This document shows positions 53,414 to 62,432 of a stretch of DNA of 64,000 nt, piece by piece. The notes under the pieces are model-generated. The model was given only the letters and a program-made list of their open reading frames with translations, had not been told where the DNA came from and did not search any database. Source of the stretch: Desulfurococcaceae archaeon MEX13E-LK6-19 (GTDB taxonomy: Archaea > Thermoproteota > Thermoprotei_A > Sulfolobales > Desulfurococcaceae); contig CP072660.1 in assembly GCA_029637525.1 (NCBI GenBank), forward strand, positions 1,699,612-1,763,611, read 5' to 3'. The translations under genes were made by a program, and so were the position numbers. Each line of letters begins with the position of its first letter. Position 1 is the first letter of the stretch.

Positions 53414-54167
53414 AAGTAACGGTGAAAACCAAACACTTCTTGCTAAAATAGCTAATTTCTTTCTCTATCTTCACTGGCTAGCTTCATTCTTAGTGATTAC
53501 TGCTCCTTTCACTATCTTTATTGTTAAATATACTCTCTTTCACCACTATCAATACCCCTATACAGTCAATATTATAAACATAATAGTTTACCTTACTTTC
53601 GCAATAGGACCGATAGCTTTCTCTCTCCCTATAACCTTTTTCTTCTACAAGACCTTTTTTCTAATAGTAATGTTCAGGAGGACATGGAGTTACTACATAA
53701 TCGTTTCCGTAATTCTCATCCTTACTGTTATGATGAAAGCTATTATATGTTATTTAGTCAAGGGATCTAAGATACGTAGATGGAGTGCACCTGCATTTCT
53801 ATTAATTGCAACATTATACACTATACCATCTATCATGTCTATAGAGGCAACATTGTATCATGTTTACCACCTTATTACCACAGCTACCGGGGCCTTAATT
53901 ATATCTGTAGGATTTGACTTAGCGGTGTTTAGCTACATCAAGTACAGAAGCGTTCTAAATGGTACTGCATCTCCTTTATGGTTGATTGTATTACCATTAC
54001 TATGGAGTATAAGTGCTTTTCCGTTCAGTATAACACCTACAGGATCATTCCTATGGCATATACTAATGATGTTATTTATAATAATAGCCGTAACACAAAT
54101 AACACTACACACAATGCTCTATAAGATAATTAAAAAGAAAACACTATCAATACAAAACACGGGTTGA
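53406..54167 (+). CDS. island membrane protein C (family-1 paralogue)
   Basis: The 253-residue membrane protein has about six helices. It shares with genes A and E the N-terminal FFLYLHWL block, AIGPIAFSLPITFF, and the diagnostic DLAVFSYIKYRSVLNGTASPLW followed by LPLLWSIS. The basic tail is YKIIKKKT. It overlaps the family-2 gene B by eight bases (ATGCTTAG), so the pair should be translated together. No other function can be read. Confidence 0.82.
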   Translation: MLRSNGENQTLLAKIANFFLYLHWLASFLVITAPFTIFIVKYTLFHHYQYPYTVNIINIIVYLTFAIGPIAFSLPITFFFYKTFFLIVMFRRTWSYYIIVSVILILTVMMKAIICYLVKGSKIRRWSAPAFLLIATLYTIPSIMSIEATLYHVYHLITTATGALIISVGFDLAVFSYIKYRSVLNGTASPLWLIVLPLLWSISAFPFSITPTGSFLWHILMMLFIIIAVTQITLHTMLYKIIKKKTLSIQNTG

Positions 54168-54320
54168 CTATATAAATAAAGCATTTAATGCTATTAAGTC
54201 TAGAGCACAGAACCACTACATAGTGTTTCTAGCATAGTATATGCTATGGAATAAAAATACAGCAGAACGTGAATACTATCTCCATGCGTTGGGATTTAAG
54301 TTATGGTTAGGGTGTCTTGA

Positions 54321-55082
54321 ATGAAGACTTTAGCCAAAAACCAGGCTACTATGAATTACAAAGGTGGTTTACCAATGAGTTTAAGTGGTAAGGGACAACA
54401 AGCGTTTTCTTCAACTATTTCTAGGAGACCCAATAGCCAAATGAAAGGGTTTATCAATACTCTTAGTAAACTCCATAGAGCACTATTGTTTTTTACGTAT
54501 GTCTTTGGTTTTACACAAACTATACTGAATTTTTGGCCAGTTTGCATACTTCTTCCACCTATAGGGATCCTGTATTCAGTACTTGAAATAGCCCATATTA
54601 TTCTCGCTACTGGGCCTGGATCAATTTTGTATTATGCATACACTTCATGGGCTTGGATAGTGAAGCTTAATCCTAATCTAGGATTTGTCCGTAACCCGTT
54701 TATAAGATACCTACGCCTCCTCTTCCCACTAGCTCTCCCTATCCCCGCTTACATCGAGTATAAACTCTTTAATAACATGCTGAAAGGAGCGATCAAACCT
54801 AGAACCCTACTACTAATATGGATTACAGGACTCCTACTATACTCACCATTTCCCCTAACCTACACAATATTCACAATCATCTGCATCACCCAAGTCCCTT
54901 CCCATCAATGCGAAGCCTCGATACTACCCCCTATCCTCAGATTCTTCTTCATCGATCCCTTCTACCTCCCAGAAGCCACATTCTACATGATCACAATAAT
55001 CAGCTTCTACATAGCAATAGCCTCCTTACCCTGGTTCTACAAGAAAATAAAACACATAGAAATACCAACCACTAATCACTAA
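54321..55082 (+). CDS. island membrane protein D (family-2-like paralogue)
   Basis: The 253 residues have a 45-residue polar N-terminus, then TLSKLHRALLFFTYVFGF, an ATGPGSILYYAY block and PAYIEYKLFNNMLKGAIKPRTLLLIW. About five helices follow, ending LPWFYKKIKHIEI. It is most like the frameshifted gene F (LHRRLF, SKGPGGVMYYAH, KAAIRGVIKYKW). GGGTGT lies shortly upstream of ATG 54321; a second in-frame ATG at 54375 is possible, and the first 40 residues have no match in the paralogues. Unknown function. Confidence 0.78.
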   Translation: MKTLAKNQATMNYKGGLPMSLSGKGQQAFSSTISRRPNSQMKGFINTLSKLHRALLFFTYVFGFTQTILNFWPVCILLPPIGILYSVLEIAHIILATGPGSILYYAYTSWAWIVKLNPNLGFVRNPFIRYLRLLFPLALPIPAYIEYKLFNNMLKGAIKPRTLLLIWITGLLLYSPFPLTYTIFTIICITQVPSHQCEASILPPILRFFFIDPFYLPEATFYMITIISFYIAIASLPWFYKKIKHIEIPTTNH

Positions 55083-55162
55083 ATGAGAGCTATCAACAAG
55101 TTATTATAGAGATACTCGTAAGACAGGGCCTAGATGAGTGAAGCTAAATCTGTGTAAAGTAA

Positions 55163-55360
55163 TATATTACAAATGGAGAGTACTTCCTAAGGGCTTTACG
55201 TGGAGAAGCGTTTAGAAGCTACCATTTCCCAGGAGTTATAAATATGCTGATGATTCTAACCTTTATAGTCTTCTTCATAGAATCTATATACACGATCATA
55301 AACATATATGTACATGTAAAACTCTACAAGTACTATAAGCTAGGGTTGCGGGATGAATAA
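55163..55360 (+). pseudogene. C-terminal remnant of a family-2 island gene
   Basis: After an in-frame stop at 55160-55162 the frame reads YITNGEYFLRALRGEAF, then RSYHFPGVINMLMIL and a helix ending TIINIYVHVKLYKYYK, stop at 55358. This parallels the end of gene B (EYFLKALMGDKEVF, GGYHFPGAWGMLL, INIYVHIKL). The N-terminal two thirds are missing and no start codon precedes it. Its stop overlaps the ATG of gene E by eight bases, exactly as intact gene B overlaps gene C. Confidence 0.72.
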
Positions 55361-56111
55361 GTCTAAATTCTTGAATAATTTAACAGATTTTTATCTTAAG
55401 GTACATTATGTGACATCTATCTACTTCTTTATCACGCCCTTCATAATTTTAAGTCCTTTAGCTGCCTACTTTGTTTTACCTCTTCTTTGCTTGTTGTTTT
55501 TCTTTCCTATAGGCTCATTATCATTTCCTTTATCGTTTCTCATTCTCTCACACATGATGTTATTCGGGTTGTTTCCCCATTTCTCCTTTATGTTATCTAA
55601 TACAATGATGATAGCCGTGATAGTAGCCTTATTCTCGGTAGCATTAATATTGAAGTTTGCCGTGCATAGGAGTTTGAAGAGACATAAGTTGGGGAATTAT
55701 CCAGCTTCTATAATAGTGGTCTTAACGACTCTATTATTCTCGCTTATTACCTCTATTGTCGCCAAGATAATTGCTCCATATCTCGACGTTATTGCAATAG
55801 CTGAACTGACTTCAGTACTTCTATTCAACAGCTTATCAATCGATTTAACCGTATTCAGTTATGTTAAGTACCGTGATGCAATTAAAGGGATAATATCCCG
55901 GGTATGGGTATCCTGGCTAGCAATCTTATGGTCAACTGTATTGTGGATGCCCTATGGTATGTACCTTGTCCTCTTCTTCTCCCCATCAATATACATTACA
56001 ATAGAATGGGACATATACGGGGTACTTATGACAATCGCTTGGATTGCAGTAACAGTGCTACAGATAACATACGCTATTATATCCTATAAGCAATACAAGA
56101 CAAATACATAA
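55353..56111 (+). CDS. island membrane protein E (family-1 paralogue)
   Basis: The 252-residue protein has about six helices. The N-terminus MNKSKFLNNLTDFYLKVHYV carries the shared block. FPIGSLSFPLSFL is the GP-like block, and IDLTVFSYVKYRDAIKGIISRVW with LAILWSTV is the diagnostic family-1 block. The tail is polar. It overlaps the remnant of a family-2 gene by eight bases at its start, which suggests that the original pair lost its first member. Unknown function. Confidence 0.82.
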   Translation: MNKSKFLNNLTDFYLKVHYVTSIYFFITPFIILSPLAAYFVLPLLCLLFFFPIGSLSFPLSFLILSHMMLFGLFPHFSFMLSNTMMIAVIVALFSVALILKFAVHRSLKRHKLGNYPASIIVVLTTLLFSLITSIVAKIIAPYLDVIAIAELTSVLLFNSLSIDLTVFSYVKYRDAIKGIISRVWVSWLAILWSTVLWMPYGMYLVLFFSPSIYITIEWDIYGVLMTIAWIAVTVLQITYAIISYKQYKTNT

Positions 56112-56270
56112 AGATCTCAAACATAAACCCCAATATCAGGTCCAATCTATATTATCGCTATACTGTGTAGCGTTATCACTCTATCAGTCTATCCTCTCAT
56201 CTTTCCAATTAATCATCCTATTCATTGTTATTACTACTCTTCTCTCGTAGAGTTTACAAAACCGTCCTTC

Positions 56271-56384
56271 CACCACATGCCAGGCTACTAAGATTACAAT
56301 ACATGGAGCATTATAGGTACTGTAAATTGAGTAGATGCACAAGGAGAGACTTTGCCTATGAGCTAGAATACTATACATTGTAAA
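56271..56384 (+). pseudogene. small C-terminal remnant of a family-2-like island gene
   Basis: An unstarted frame reads PPHARLLRLQYMEHYRYCK and continues to a stop at 56382-56384. LQYMEHYRYCK resembles IQYMEQYRQFK at the end of gene F. Upstream sequence in other frames is hydrophobic but broken. The rest of the 375-base gap (56112-56486) shows only a probable promoter for gene F (TTTTTTATCT near 56452). Confidence 0.5.
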
Positions 56385-56486
56385 TCTTATTTAGAAGAAT
56401 TCCAATTGATAATAGCCAAGAATCTTAATATAATTTCTTGTTCATAATATTTTTTATCTAGGGTTAAACAAAGAGGCTTAGAGAAC

Positions 56487-57201
56487 ATGGATAATGATAA
56501 TAAACATAGTTGTGGATATGATGTTATAGAGTTTTTCTCAAGGCTTCATAGACGCTTATTTGTTTTCGCAATACTGTATCTTATATTTCAATTCACAATT
56601 CATACCTATTACTACACCGCTTACAATGTATTTGCCTCCCTGGCTTAAACTCATATTAATACTCATGTTGTGGCTGTCTTTTCCTCCGCTCTTTGTATAC
56701 CAGTTGATTCTTAGCAAGGGTCCTGGTGGAGTGATGTACTATGCACATGTTATAAACATGCTATGTATACTATATCTTCTCACAATAGAGATGCTACAAA
56801 ATAGTGTCTACACATTATCACCAAGCTTGTTTCTAGTTTTACCATTGCTTATACACCCTGCTCCACTAATGCTCGTATTCATAACTCTCGGGTACCTAGC
56901 ATTTAAGGCGGCGATAAGAGGAGTAATTAAATATAAATGGTTATTCATAATTTGGCGCCTAGGCCCTCTACTCTACATAGCTACACTAGCAGTTTTACTA
57001 GTCATTGTTATTATTAAAGTAATAATAAGTCCTTTCCCGACTAAGACATATCATTACTTCTTTCCTCCGCAACTTGGTCTCATAATATTTTTCTTCTACT
57101 ATGCAGTCCCAGGACCATTCATATCCTTAGCAACACTACCAGAGTACATACAATACATGGAACAATACAGACAATTCAAGACAAGAACGCAGAATGAATG
57201 A
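56487..57201 (+). pseudogene. island membrane protein F, frameshifted (family-2-like paralogue)
   Basis: From ATG 56487 the frame reads MDNDNKHSCGYDVIEFFSRLHRRLFVFAI and stops at 56646-56648. The rest of the protein continues in the next frame (PLTMYLPPWLKLILI onward, SKGPGGVMYYAH, KAAIRGVIKYKWLFIIW, IQYMEQYRQFK) and stops at 57199. Joining the two between about 56600 and 56645 restores a protein collinear with gene D. A single-base change or a sequence error would both explain it; a TTG at 56560 could start the second frame but would lose the N-terminal block. The stop overlaps the next ATG by eight bases. Confidence 0.7.
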
Positions 57202-57305
57202 ACTCGAATTCCTGAATATTTTTTCGCATCAAAGCGCACTATTTTGTATTTCTCATAACATTCCCCTATCTCTTCACTACTGTTTCCAGCCAAGAGTCAT
57301 TATAG
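57194..57305 (+). pseudogene. N-terminal remnant of a family-1 island gene
   Basis: ATG 57194 overlaps the stop of gene F by eight bases (ATGAATGA). It begins MNELEFLN, like gene E (MNKSKFLN). A frame change at the six-T run 57219-57224 then gives FFRIKAHYFVFLITFPYLFT, the family-1 N-terminal block, before a stop at 57303. Nothing further is recognisable up to 57495. Confidence 0.6.
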
Positions 57306-57495
57306 TCAATTTTATTCTTTCTAAGACTACATCTCTATCATGAATTCATGTTTGCACATATTTGTCAATCAACAAATCCTTGGTCCTCTTTTATCACACA
57401 CGTTTCATCAATCATTAGAAAAATGTTTACCATCGAATTCATAAAAACTTGCAGAAACATACAGACGTATAGTACCTGCATTAGTGTGATTAGTA

Positions 57496-58236
57496 TTGTC
57501 ATCAAAAGTTATTGGGCGAGGTAGATGTATTAAGTGTGGAAGAGAGGGATCTGTTGTTCTTAAAGAGATCTCTGGCAGGATCTATGTCTATATTAAGCAC
57601 GGTCGTGAATGGTGTTACCTGGGTCCGTTAGAGAAAGTTGATTTATCAAGTATTATCATTGGTGTTAGAGATTACCACACCTTTACCACTAAATTAGCAG
57701 AATACCTTAGAGTCAGAATTGGTGATGTAGGAGTGAAGGTCTCTACACCATTTATCATTGGTTTAGCACTGTTATTAGCAGCATATGGTATAGGGCTAGG
57801 AGGCTATGGTAACTATGTGTTGGCTATGGTATTATTGTCTACATTATCGTTCTTACTCTCAATAGCAGTTTATGAGAATACCTATGCGAGACACCAAGAA
57901 TACGGTACGCTATCAAGGATCCTGTCTAGAGGACTCAAACTATACATCCTATTAACCATAGCACTAACCATAATAGCCATAATCACAACAATACCATTAA
58001 TATCACCACTCAGATTCAAGTTCACATACATTATACCATTGCATGCAGGACATCAAGACATCGAGACCACAATCGAAGAGCCCGGCATACTACCCGGTTC
58101 AAGAATATCTGTTGGCCCAGCCCATACCGCTACTGGAGTTGAAACCTACGCGTTCATAAACATAACGATCCCAGTCTCATCAATTATAATAGCGTCTCTA
58201 CTAACAACATACCTTTCAAGACCATTATCTAAATAG
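57496..58236 (+). CDS. membrane protein with N-terminal CxxC zinc-ribbon-like motif
   Basis: The 246 residues begin GRGRCIKCGREGSVVLKEISGRIYVYIKHGREWCYLGPL. One CxxC and a later Cys suggest a half zinc ribbon of the type seen in archaeal proteins with a CxxCG...YxxHG start. Membrane helices are near 88-105, 110-130, 148-170 and 222-240, with a polar extracytoplasmic loop (HAGHQDIETTIEEPGILPG) between the last two. TTG 57499 or the GTC-preceding start at 57496 are possible. It follows the membrane-protein island on the same strand but shares none of its blocks. Unknown function. Confidence 0.75.
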   Translation: MSSKVIGRGRCIKCGREGSVVLKEISGRIYVYIKHGREWCYLGPLEKVDLSSIIIGVRDYHTFTTKLAEYLRVRIGDVGVKVSTPFIIGLALLLAAYGIGLGGYGNYVLAMVLLSTLSFLLSIAVYENTYARHQEYGTLSRILSRGLKLYILLTIALTIIAIITTIPLISPLRFKFTYIIPLHAGHQDIETTIEEPGILPGSRISVGPAHTATGVETYAFINITIPVSSIIIASLLTTYLSRPLSK

Positions 58237-58477
58237 CTTAAAAAGACCGGCAACATACATCGCTATATCGGTTCTAGCTAGCTACATATCATTCTTCGCA
58301 ATATTTTTCCGATACCATCGATAGGATACGTAGTAGTTGAGGTACTCATGTACTCATATCATTAATTGTCAACATTATCATATCGGCTACTATAGCATTA
58401 GCCTTCACAACAGTCTTCATAGTAGTGTTCATAGTTCTAGTAAGTATACTAAAAAATATTATTAGAGTATAATCCAA

Positions 58478-59509
58478 TTACTCTTGCCAGTCTATTGTTG
58501 ATAGATTTAGGTATTCAAGTAGCTTGGTCATGGTTTCTTTTAGTTGTTGTGGTGCTTTCTTTGGGCCTGGATGGACTTCTATTACTAGTCCTGGTTCGCC
58601 TACTTTTGTTGGGATGGCGAAGTCTGGTGTCCGGATTACTGTACGGTGGATCCATTTCCTGACGATGATCCTGGCTTTGAATGGGCTTGTTACCTTGATC
58701 TCGTATCGTGGCGGGTGTTTCTTGTATTTAACTGTGTACTCTGCGTTTATGCTGTTAAGTAGCTCTATGGTCTTGTCCTTGGCTTCCTCCATGTAGTCTC
58801 CGTAGTATATTGCTGTACTCCAGTATTCTCCACGAAGCCTCTTTACGAGCGAGTAGAGCGAGGCAATAGTGATCACTGAGCCCCATCCCAGTGATACAAT
58901 GTAGTTTGCTGGAAACGGTAACACTGGGAAGAGCACTAGTACTCCCAGCCCAAGGAGCAGCAATGCCACAGTAATTATACCTGTAACAGACATGAAAGGC
59001 TTGCCTTGTGCTTCACGGTACTTCCTCGCTATGTAGAGAGCTGGTGGGATGATGAGTATTAGTGAGAGCAGATACGAGCTAGTCTTGAAGTACAATGGAT
59101 CAACATTTACACTAGGCTCACTAGTATAGATACCAACAATACATACAACACCAACTGCAATAAGTATAGACGGAACAATAACTCCTTCGGGAATCCAGTG
59201 AGACAATACCACTGGAAGCAATACAGACAACATCACGAAAAGCCCAAGGAGATCCATGTGGGCAACCAACGTAAACGCAGCAAGCCCAGCCATAACAATC
59301 CTCACGAAAACAGCAAACTTATCTACAAAACTATAGTACCACTCAACAAACTCGGTACTATACATGTAAATCTTCTTAACATGAATAAGAAGACTCGATG
59401 AAGCCAGTAGGATAAACGCTAGAACATAAAGCCACAAGTTATGATGAATCAATGCAAAAATAGTAGACCACCAAACCCAAAACAATACCAAGAAGACCAC
59501 GGAACACAA
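58478..59509 (-). CDS. multi-pass membrane protein with soluble C-terminal domain
   Basis: The 343 residues have about eight hydrophobic helices (1-235), then a 105-residue alpha/beta domain (EEAKDKTIELLNSINAEYTVKYKKHPPRYEIKVTSPFKARIIVRKW and onward). The C-terminal part ends STIDWQE. Start TTG 59509 is uncertain: another frame upstream (GTG 59555) reads VRTPTGLRDRVLKAMVVFRG and GLLGIVLGLVVYYF before a stop and looks like a better cytoplasmic N-terminus plus first helix. A frameshift is therefore possible. Unknown family and function. Confidence 0.7.
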   Translation of the reverse strand: MCSVVFLVLFWVWWSTIFALIHHNLWLYVLAFILLASSSLLIHVKKIYMYSTEFVEWYYSFVDKFAVFVRIVMAGLAAFTLVAHMDLLGLFVMLSVLLPVVLSHWIPEGVIVPSILIAVGVVCIVGIYTSEPSVNVDPLYFKTSSYLLSLILIIPPALYIARKYREAQGKPFMSVTGIITVALLLLGLGVLVLFPVLPFPANYIVSLGWGSVITIASLYSLVKRLRGEYWSTAIYYGDYMEEAKDKTIELLNSINAEYTVKYKKHPPRYEIKVTSPFKARIIVRKWIHRTVIRTPDFAIPTKVGEPGLVIEVHPGPKKAPQQLKETMTKLLEYLNLSTIDWQE

Positions 59510-59659
59510 CCATAGCCTTCAAAACCCGATCCCTCAAACCAGTAGGAGTCCTCACCAAGAAACTTCCTAGGATATCTCTTACTTTCAGGGTATATGGGAG
59601 TTCAAAGGTTAAGTAATTTTATACAAAACTTTTAATTATTGCCTTCATTTACCATCAAT

Positions 59660-60850
59660 CTAACTATATCCGTAACTACAAGACTTAGCTACAAGAGAAT
59701 ATATTTTAGACGCCATAACTAGTTGCTTTATTTCAACATACTCGTTTGGTTTATGTGCAAGAGATTCATCACCAGGCCCTATACCTATTGTTGTGAATCC
59801 AGCTGTTCCCGCAGAATATACTCCATCAGTACTGAATCTCCATACACTTATTCTTGCTTGTGGGTTAACTTGTTTCCTCATAATTTGCAACAGATGATAT
59901 ACTGTTTTATTGTTTTCAATAAGCCAGGCTGGGAAGAAGTGTTTTACTTTTATGGTTCGCCCGGTCCATAGTTTTATTTCTTCCACTGGTATACGTGCCT
60001 TAACGTTCTTTATGTTAGCATGTTTTTGTGCTCTATCAAGAGCTGCTATTACTTCACCAAGTATTTTCTCCTCAGTTTCCCCAACAATGAATCTTCGGTC
60101 AAGAGTTATCCTACAGTAATCCGGTATCATTGGCGGCGATCTAGGGCTGCACTCTATTATGGTTGGCACAATAGTTGATTTACCTAGAGTATCATGGACT
60201 GGTAGTTGTTCGTTTAATTCATTTATTTCTTTGAGTAGATATGCAGCAAAAACAATCGGGTTAACCCCTTTATCAGGCATCGAGGCATGAGCTGTTTCAC
60301 CATATAGATCTACATGGATTACCGTTCTACCACGTTGCCCAACATGTATATTGAGGTTTGTTGCCTCGCCGAGTACTACTAGTGACGGTTTTATCTTCAG
60401 TGTATCCTCTATAGCATACTTGAAAGCTGCTCCCTCAACAATCTCTTCATGCGGCACAAATACGTAAACTATAGTGGGGAGATTCTTTGTCTCGCCGAGA
60501 AGACCTATCATAGCTATCATAGCTGCTATAGCTCCCTTCATATCAACAGCTCCACGACCATAGAGCTTGCCATCAATAACCTTAGCCTCATAGGGATCCA
60601 CAATCCAGTTCCCTAGATCGCCTTCAGGAACATGATCCATATGGCCCTCGAAAACAATAATCTCGCCAATACCGCCCTCAATAATAGAAACCACGTTACC
60701 GTACTCATCAATAAAAACCTTGTCAACACCTTCTCCGCCAAGGAACTCCTTGATTAATCTAGCAACATCTCCTTCCTCGCCAGACAGACTCTTCGTCCTA
60801 ACAAGCTCTCTAGCATAATACAATACTTTACTTTCCAAAGGATCACTCAA
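59660..60850 (-). CDS. M20 family metallohydrolase (ArgE/DapE/YgeY group)
   Basis: This zinc hydrolase acts on peptides or N-acyl amino acids. The 396 residues have FEGHMDHVPEGD (His ligand and Asp), LYGRGAVDMKGAIAAM (bridging Asp), VPHEEIVEGAAF (catalytic Glu and ligand Glu), VVLGEATN (ligand), the dimerisation domain near 180-290 (GRTVIHVDLYGETAHASMPDKGVNP) and a last His in ESLAHKPNEYV. The TDGVYSAGTAGFTTIGIGPGDE stretch resembles the YgeY subgroup. LysK or an aminoacyl-peptidase role cannot be excluded. The gene is monocistronic, with TTTAAA-like promoter sequence about 55 bases upstream. Confidence 0.9.
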   Translation of the reverse strand: MSDPLESKVLYYARELVRTKSLSGEEGDVARLIKEFLGGEGVDKVFIDEYGNVVSIIEGGIGEIIVFEGHMDHVPEGDLGNWIVDPYEAKVIDGKLYGRGAVDMKGAIAAMIAMIGLLGETKNLPTIVYVFVPHEEIVEGAAFKYAIEDTLKIKPSLVVLGEATNLNIHVGQRGRTVIHVDLYGETAHASMPDKGVNPIVFAAYLLKEINELNEQLPVHDTLGKSTIVPTIIECSPRSPPMIPDYCRITLDRRFIVGETEEKILGEVIAALDRAQKHANIKNVKARIPVEEIKLWTGRTIKVKHFFPAWLIENNKTVYHLLQIMRKQVNPQARISVWRFSTDGVYSAGTAGFTTIGIGPGDESLAHKPNEYVEIKQLVMASKIYSLVAKSCSYGYS

Positions 60851-61019
60851 GTCCCCAGCACCGCCAAAGTAGTGTTACTAAGGATACCATAAAGATGCTG
60901 CACCGTTTAAAGTTTAGTTTTGCTAAAACAGGCAGATTTTTGATCGAGAATTCAAGCTATTTAATGGAATTACTCAAAGATAACTAGAGAAGAGAAAGAG
61001 GAAAAAGAAGAGATGAAAT

Positions 61020-62294
61020 TTACTTTATATCAATTCCGTACTTTGTCTTTAAGACACTAATTAGTTGCTTCTCATCAGGGTCTATTACTGGTGCGTCACC
61101 AGCTGTTTTCTTAACTATATCGGGGTCCTTGAGCCCGTGTCCTGTCACCAGTACTACTATTGTCTCATCTTTGTCTACCTTACCGTCCTCAATTGCCTTG
61201 ATCAGGCCTGCGAGTCCTGCTGCACCCGATGGCTCTGCGAATAGTCCTTCTAGGCTGGCAAGCATTTTCATGGCTTTCAGTATAAGTTCGTCCTCGACTC
61301 CAACTCCATAGCCATTTGTCTTGTAGAGTGCTCTTAGCCCTGCATCACCATCCCATGGGAATGTGTCTTCTAGCCCGGTGGCGATTGTCTCTGGTGGTTT
61401 CTCCCAGGGACGTATATGGTCTGGATCTTGTTTCTCAAGCCATGCCCTAACGAATGGCATGTTGCCTGTTGACTGAACCGCTACTAGCTTGGGGTACCCG
61501 TTGACCCAGCCTACCTCATTGAAGTCTCTGAAGCCACGGTATACTCCTGTTAGCAGTGATGCTGCCCCTGTTGGTATGAATACTTGGTCTGGCACGTTCC
61601 AACCCAGTTGCTCCATGATCTCAAAGCTAATAGTCTTAGGTCCCTCGATCTGGTAGGGATTGAATGGCCCGAAGCTTGGTGATGGGTAGAAACCGTATTT
61701 CTCCACCACAAGCTTCAACATCATTACTGTTGGGTCTTCAGCAGTCTTCCACCGGAGCTTAACAACTTTCGCTCCATAGAATAGTAGCTGAGCGATCTTA
61801 CCATAGCCCGCGAAATCAGGTACGAAAGCCACGACATCAATGCCTGCACGAGCACCATACGCAGCTAGTGCAGCTGCAGCGTTACCGCTGGATGCAGTAG
61901 CGGCTTTCGTGAACCCGAACTCCTTGGCCATGGATACCGCGACGCTCATACAACGATCCTTGAAGCTACCGGTAGGATTCCTTGTCTCATCCTTGAGATA
62001 AAGGTTCTTAAGACCCAGTGCTTCTCCGAGACGCTTGGCTTTGATTAGTGGTGTGCCTCCCTCACCAAGGGATACAATATTCTCCCTGCTTCGGAGGGGT
62101 AGGAACTCGAAGTATCTCCACATATTGAATTCTCTTTTACCGAGCTCTTCCTTTGACACCGCCTCTTTGATTGCTTCATAGTCATAGTATATGTCAAGCC
62201 TGCCAAGATCTTTGTTAATACACATAACAGGCTTCTCGTCAAGACTATATGTTCTTCCACACTTACTGCACTTAAGGTATTTTACGAAAGGCAC
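61020..62294 (-). CDS. thrC: threonine synthase
   Basis: ThrC converts O-phosphohomoserine to threonine with PLP. A zinc-ribbon-like start (VKYLKCSKCGRTYSLDE, later VMCINKD) leads into the fold-type II core. The Schiff-base Lys lies in NPTGSFKDRCMSVAV, the phosphate-binding loop in ATASSGNAAAALAAYGARAG, and a later Gly-rich motif in IPTGAASLLTGVYRG. I chose GTG 62294 because a GGTGAT ribosome site sits seven bases upstream; ATG 62339 is also in frame and would add 15 residues. Length is 424 residues, normal for archaeal ThrC. It is followed upstream by the cysteine synthase-like gene but in a separate unit. Confidence 0.93.
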   Translation of the reverse strand: MPFVKYLKCSKCGRTYSLDEKPVMCINKDLGRLDIYYDYEAIKEAVSKEELGKREFNMWRYFEFLPLRSRENIVSLGEGGTPLIKAKRLGEALGLKNLYLKDETRNPTGSFKDRCMSVAVSMAKEFGFTKAATASSGNAAAALAAYGARAGIDVVAFVPDFAGYGKIAQLLFYGAKVVKLRWKTAEDPTVMMLKLVVEKYGFYPSPSFGPFNPYQIEGPKTISFEIMEQLGWNVPDQVFIPTGAASLLTGVYRGFRDFNEVGWVNGYPKLVAVQSTGNMPFVRAWLEKQDPDHIRPWEKPPETIATGLEDTFPWDGDAGLRALYKTNGYGVGVEDELILKAMKMLASLEGLFAEPSGAAGLAGLIKAIEDGKVDKDETIVVLVTGHGLKDPDIVKKTAGDAPVIDPDEKQLISVLKTKYGIDIK

Positions 62295-62432
62295 ATCTAT
62301 CACCCTGTAATACCTTACTATATTACTCCTATGAATCATGGTATAACAATTTTTAGGAAATATAGCATGGACTCTAAGACTAAAGAGAAAAGGAAAAGAA
62401 GAAAAAGAAGGGTTTAGACTGGATAAAACTCT

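Noticed and set aside
58340-58473. Hydrophobic plus-strand frame between two membrane-protein genes
   Set aside because: It reads as one membrane helix, but an in-frame stop precedes it with no start codon between; at most a remnant, too weak to list.
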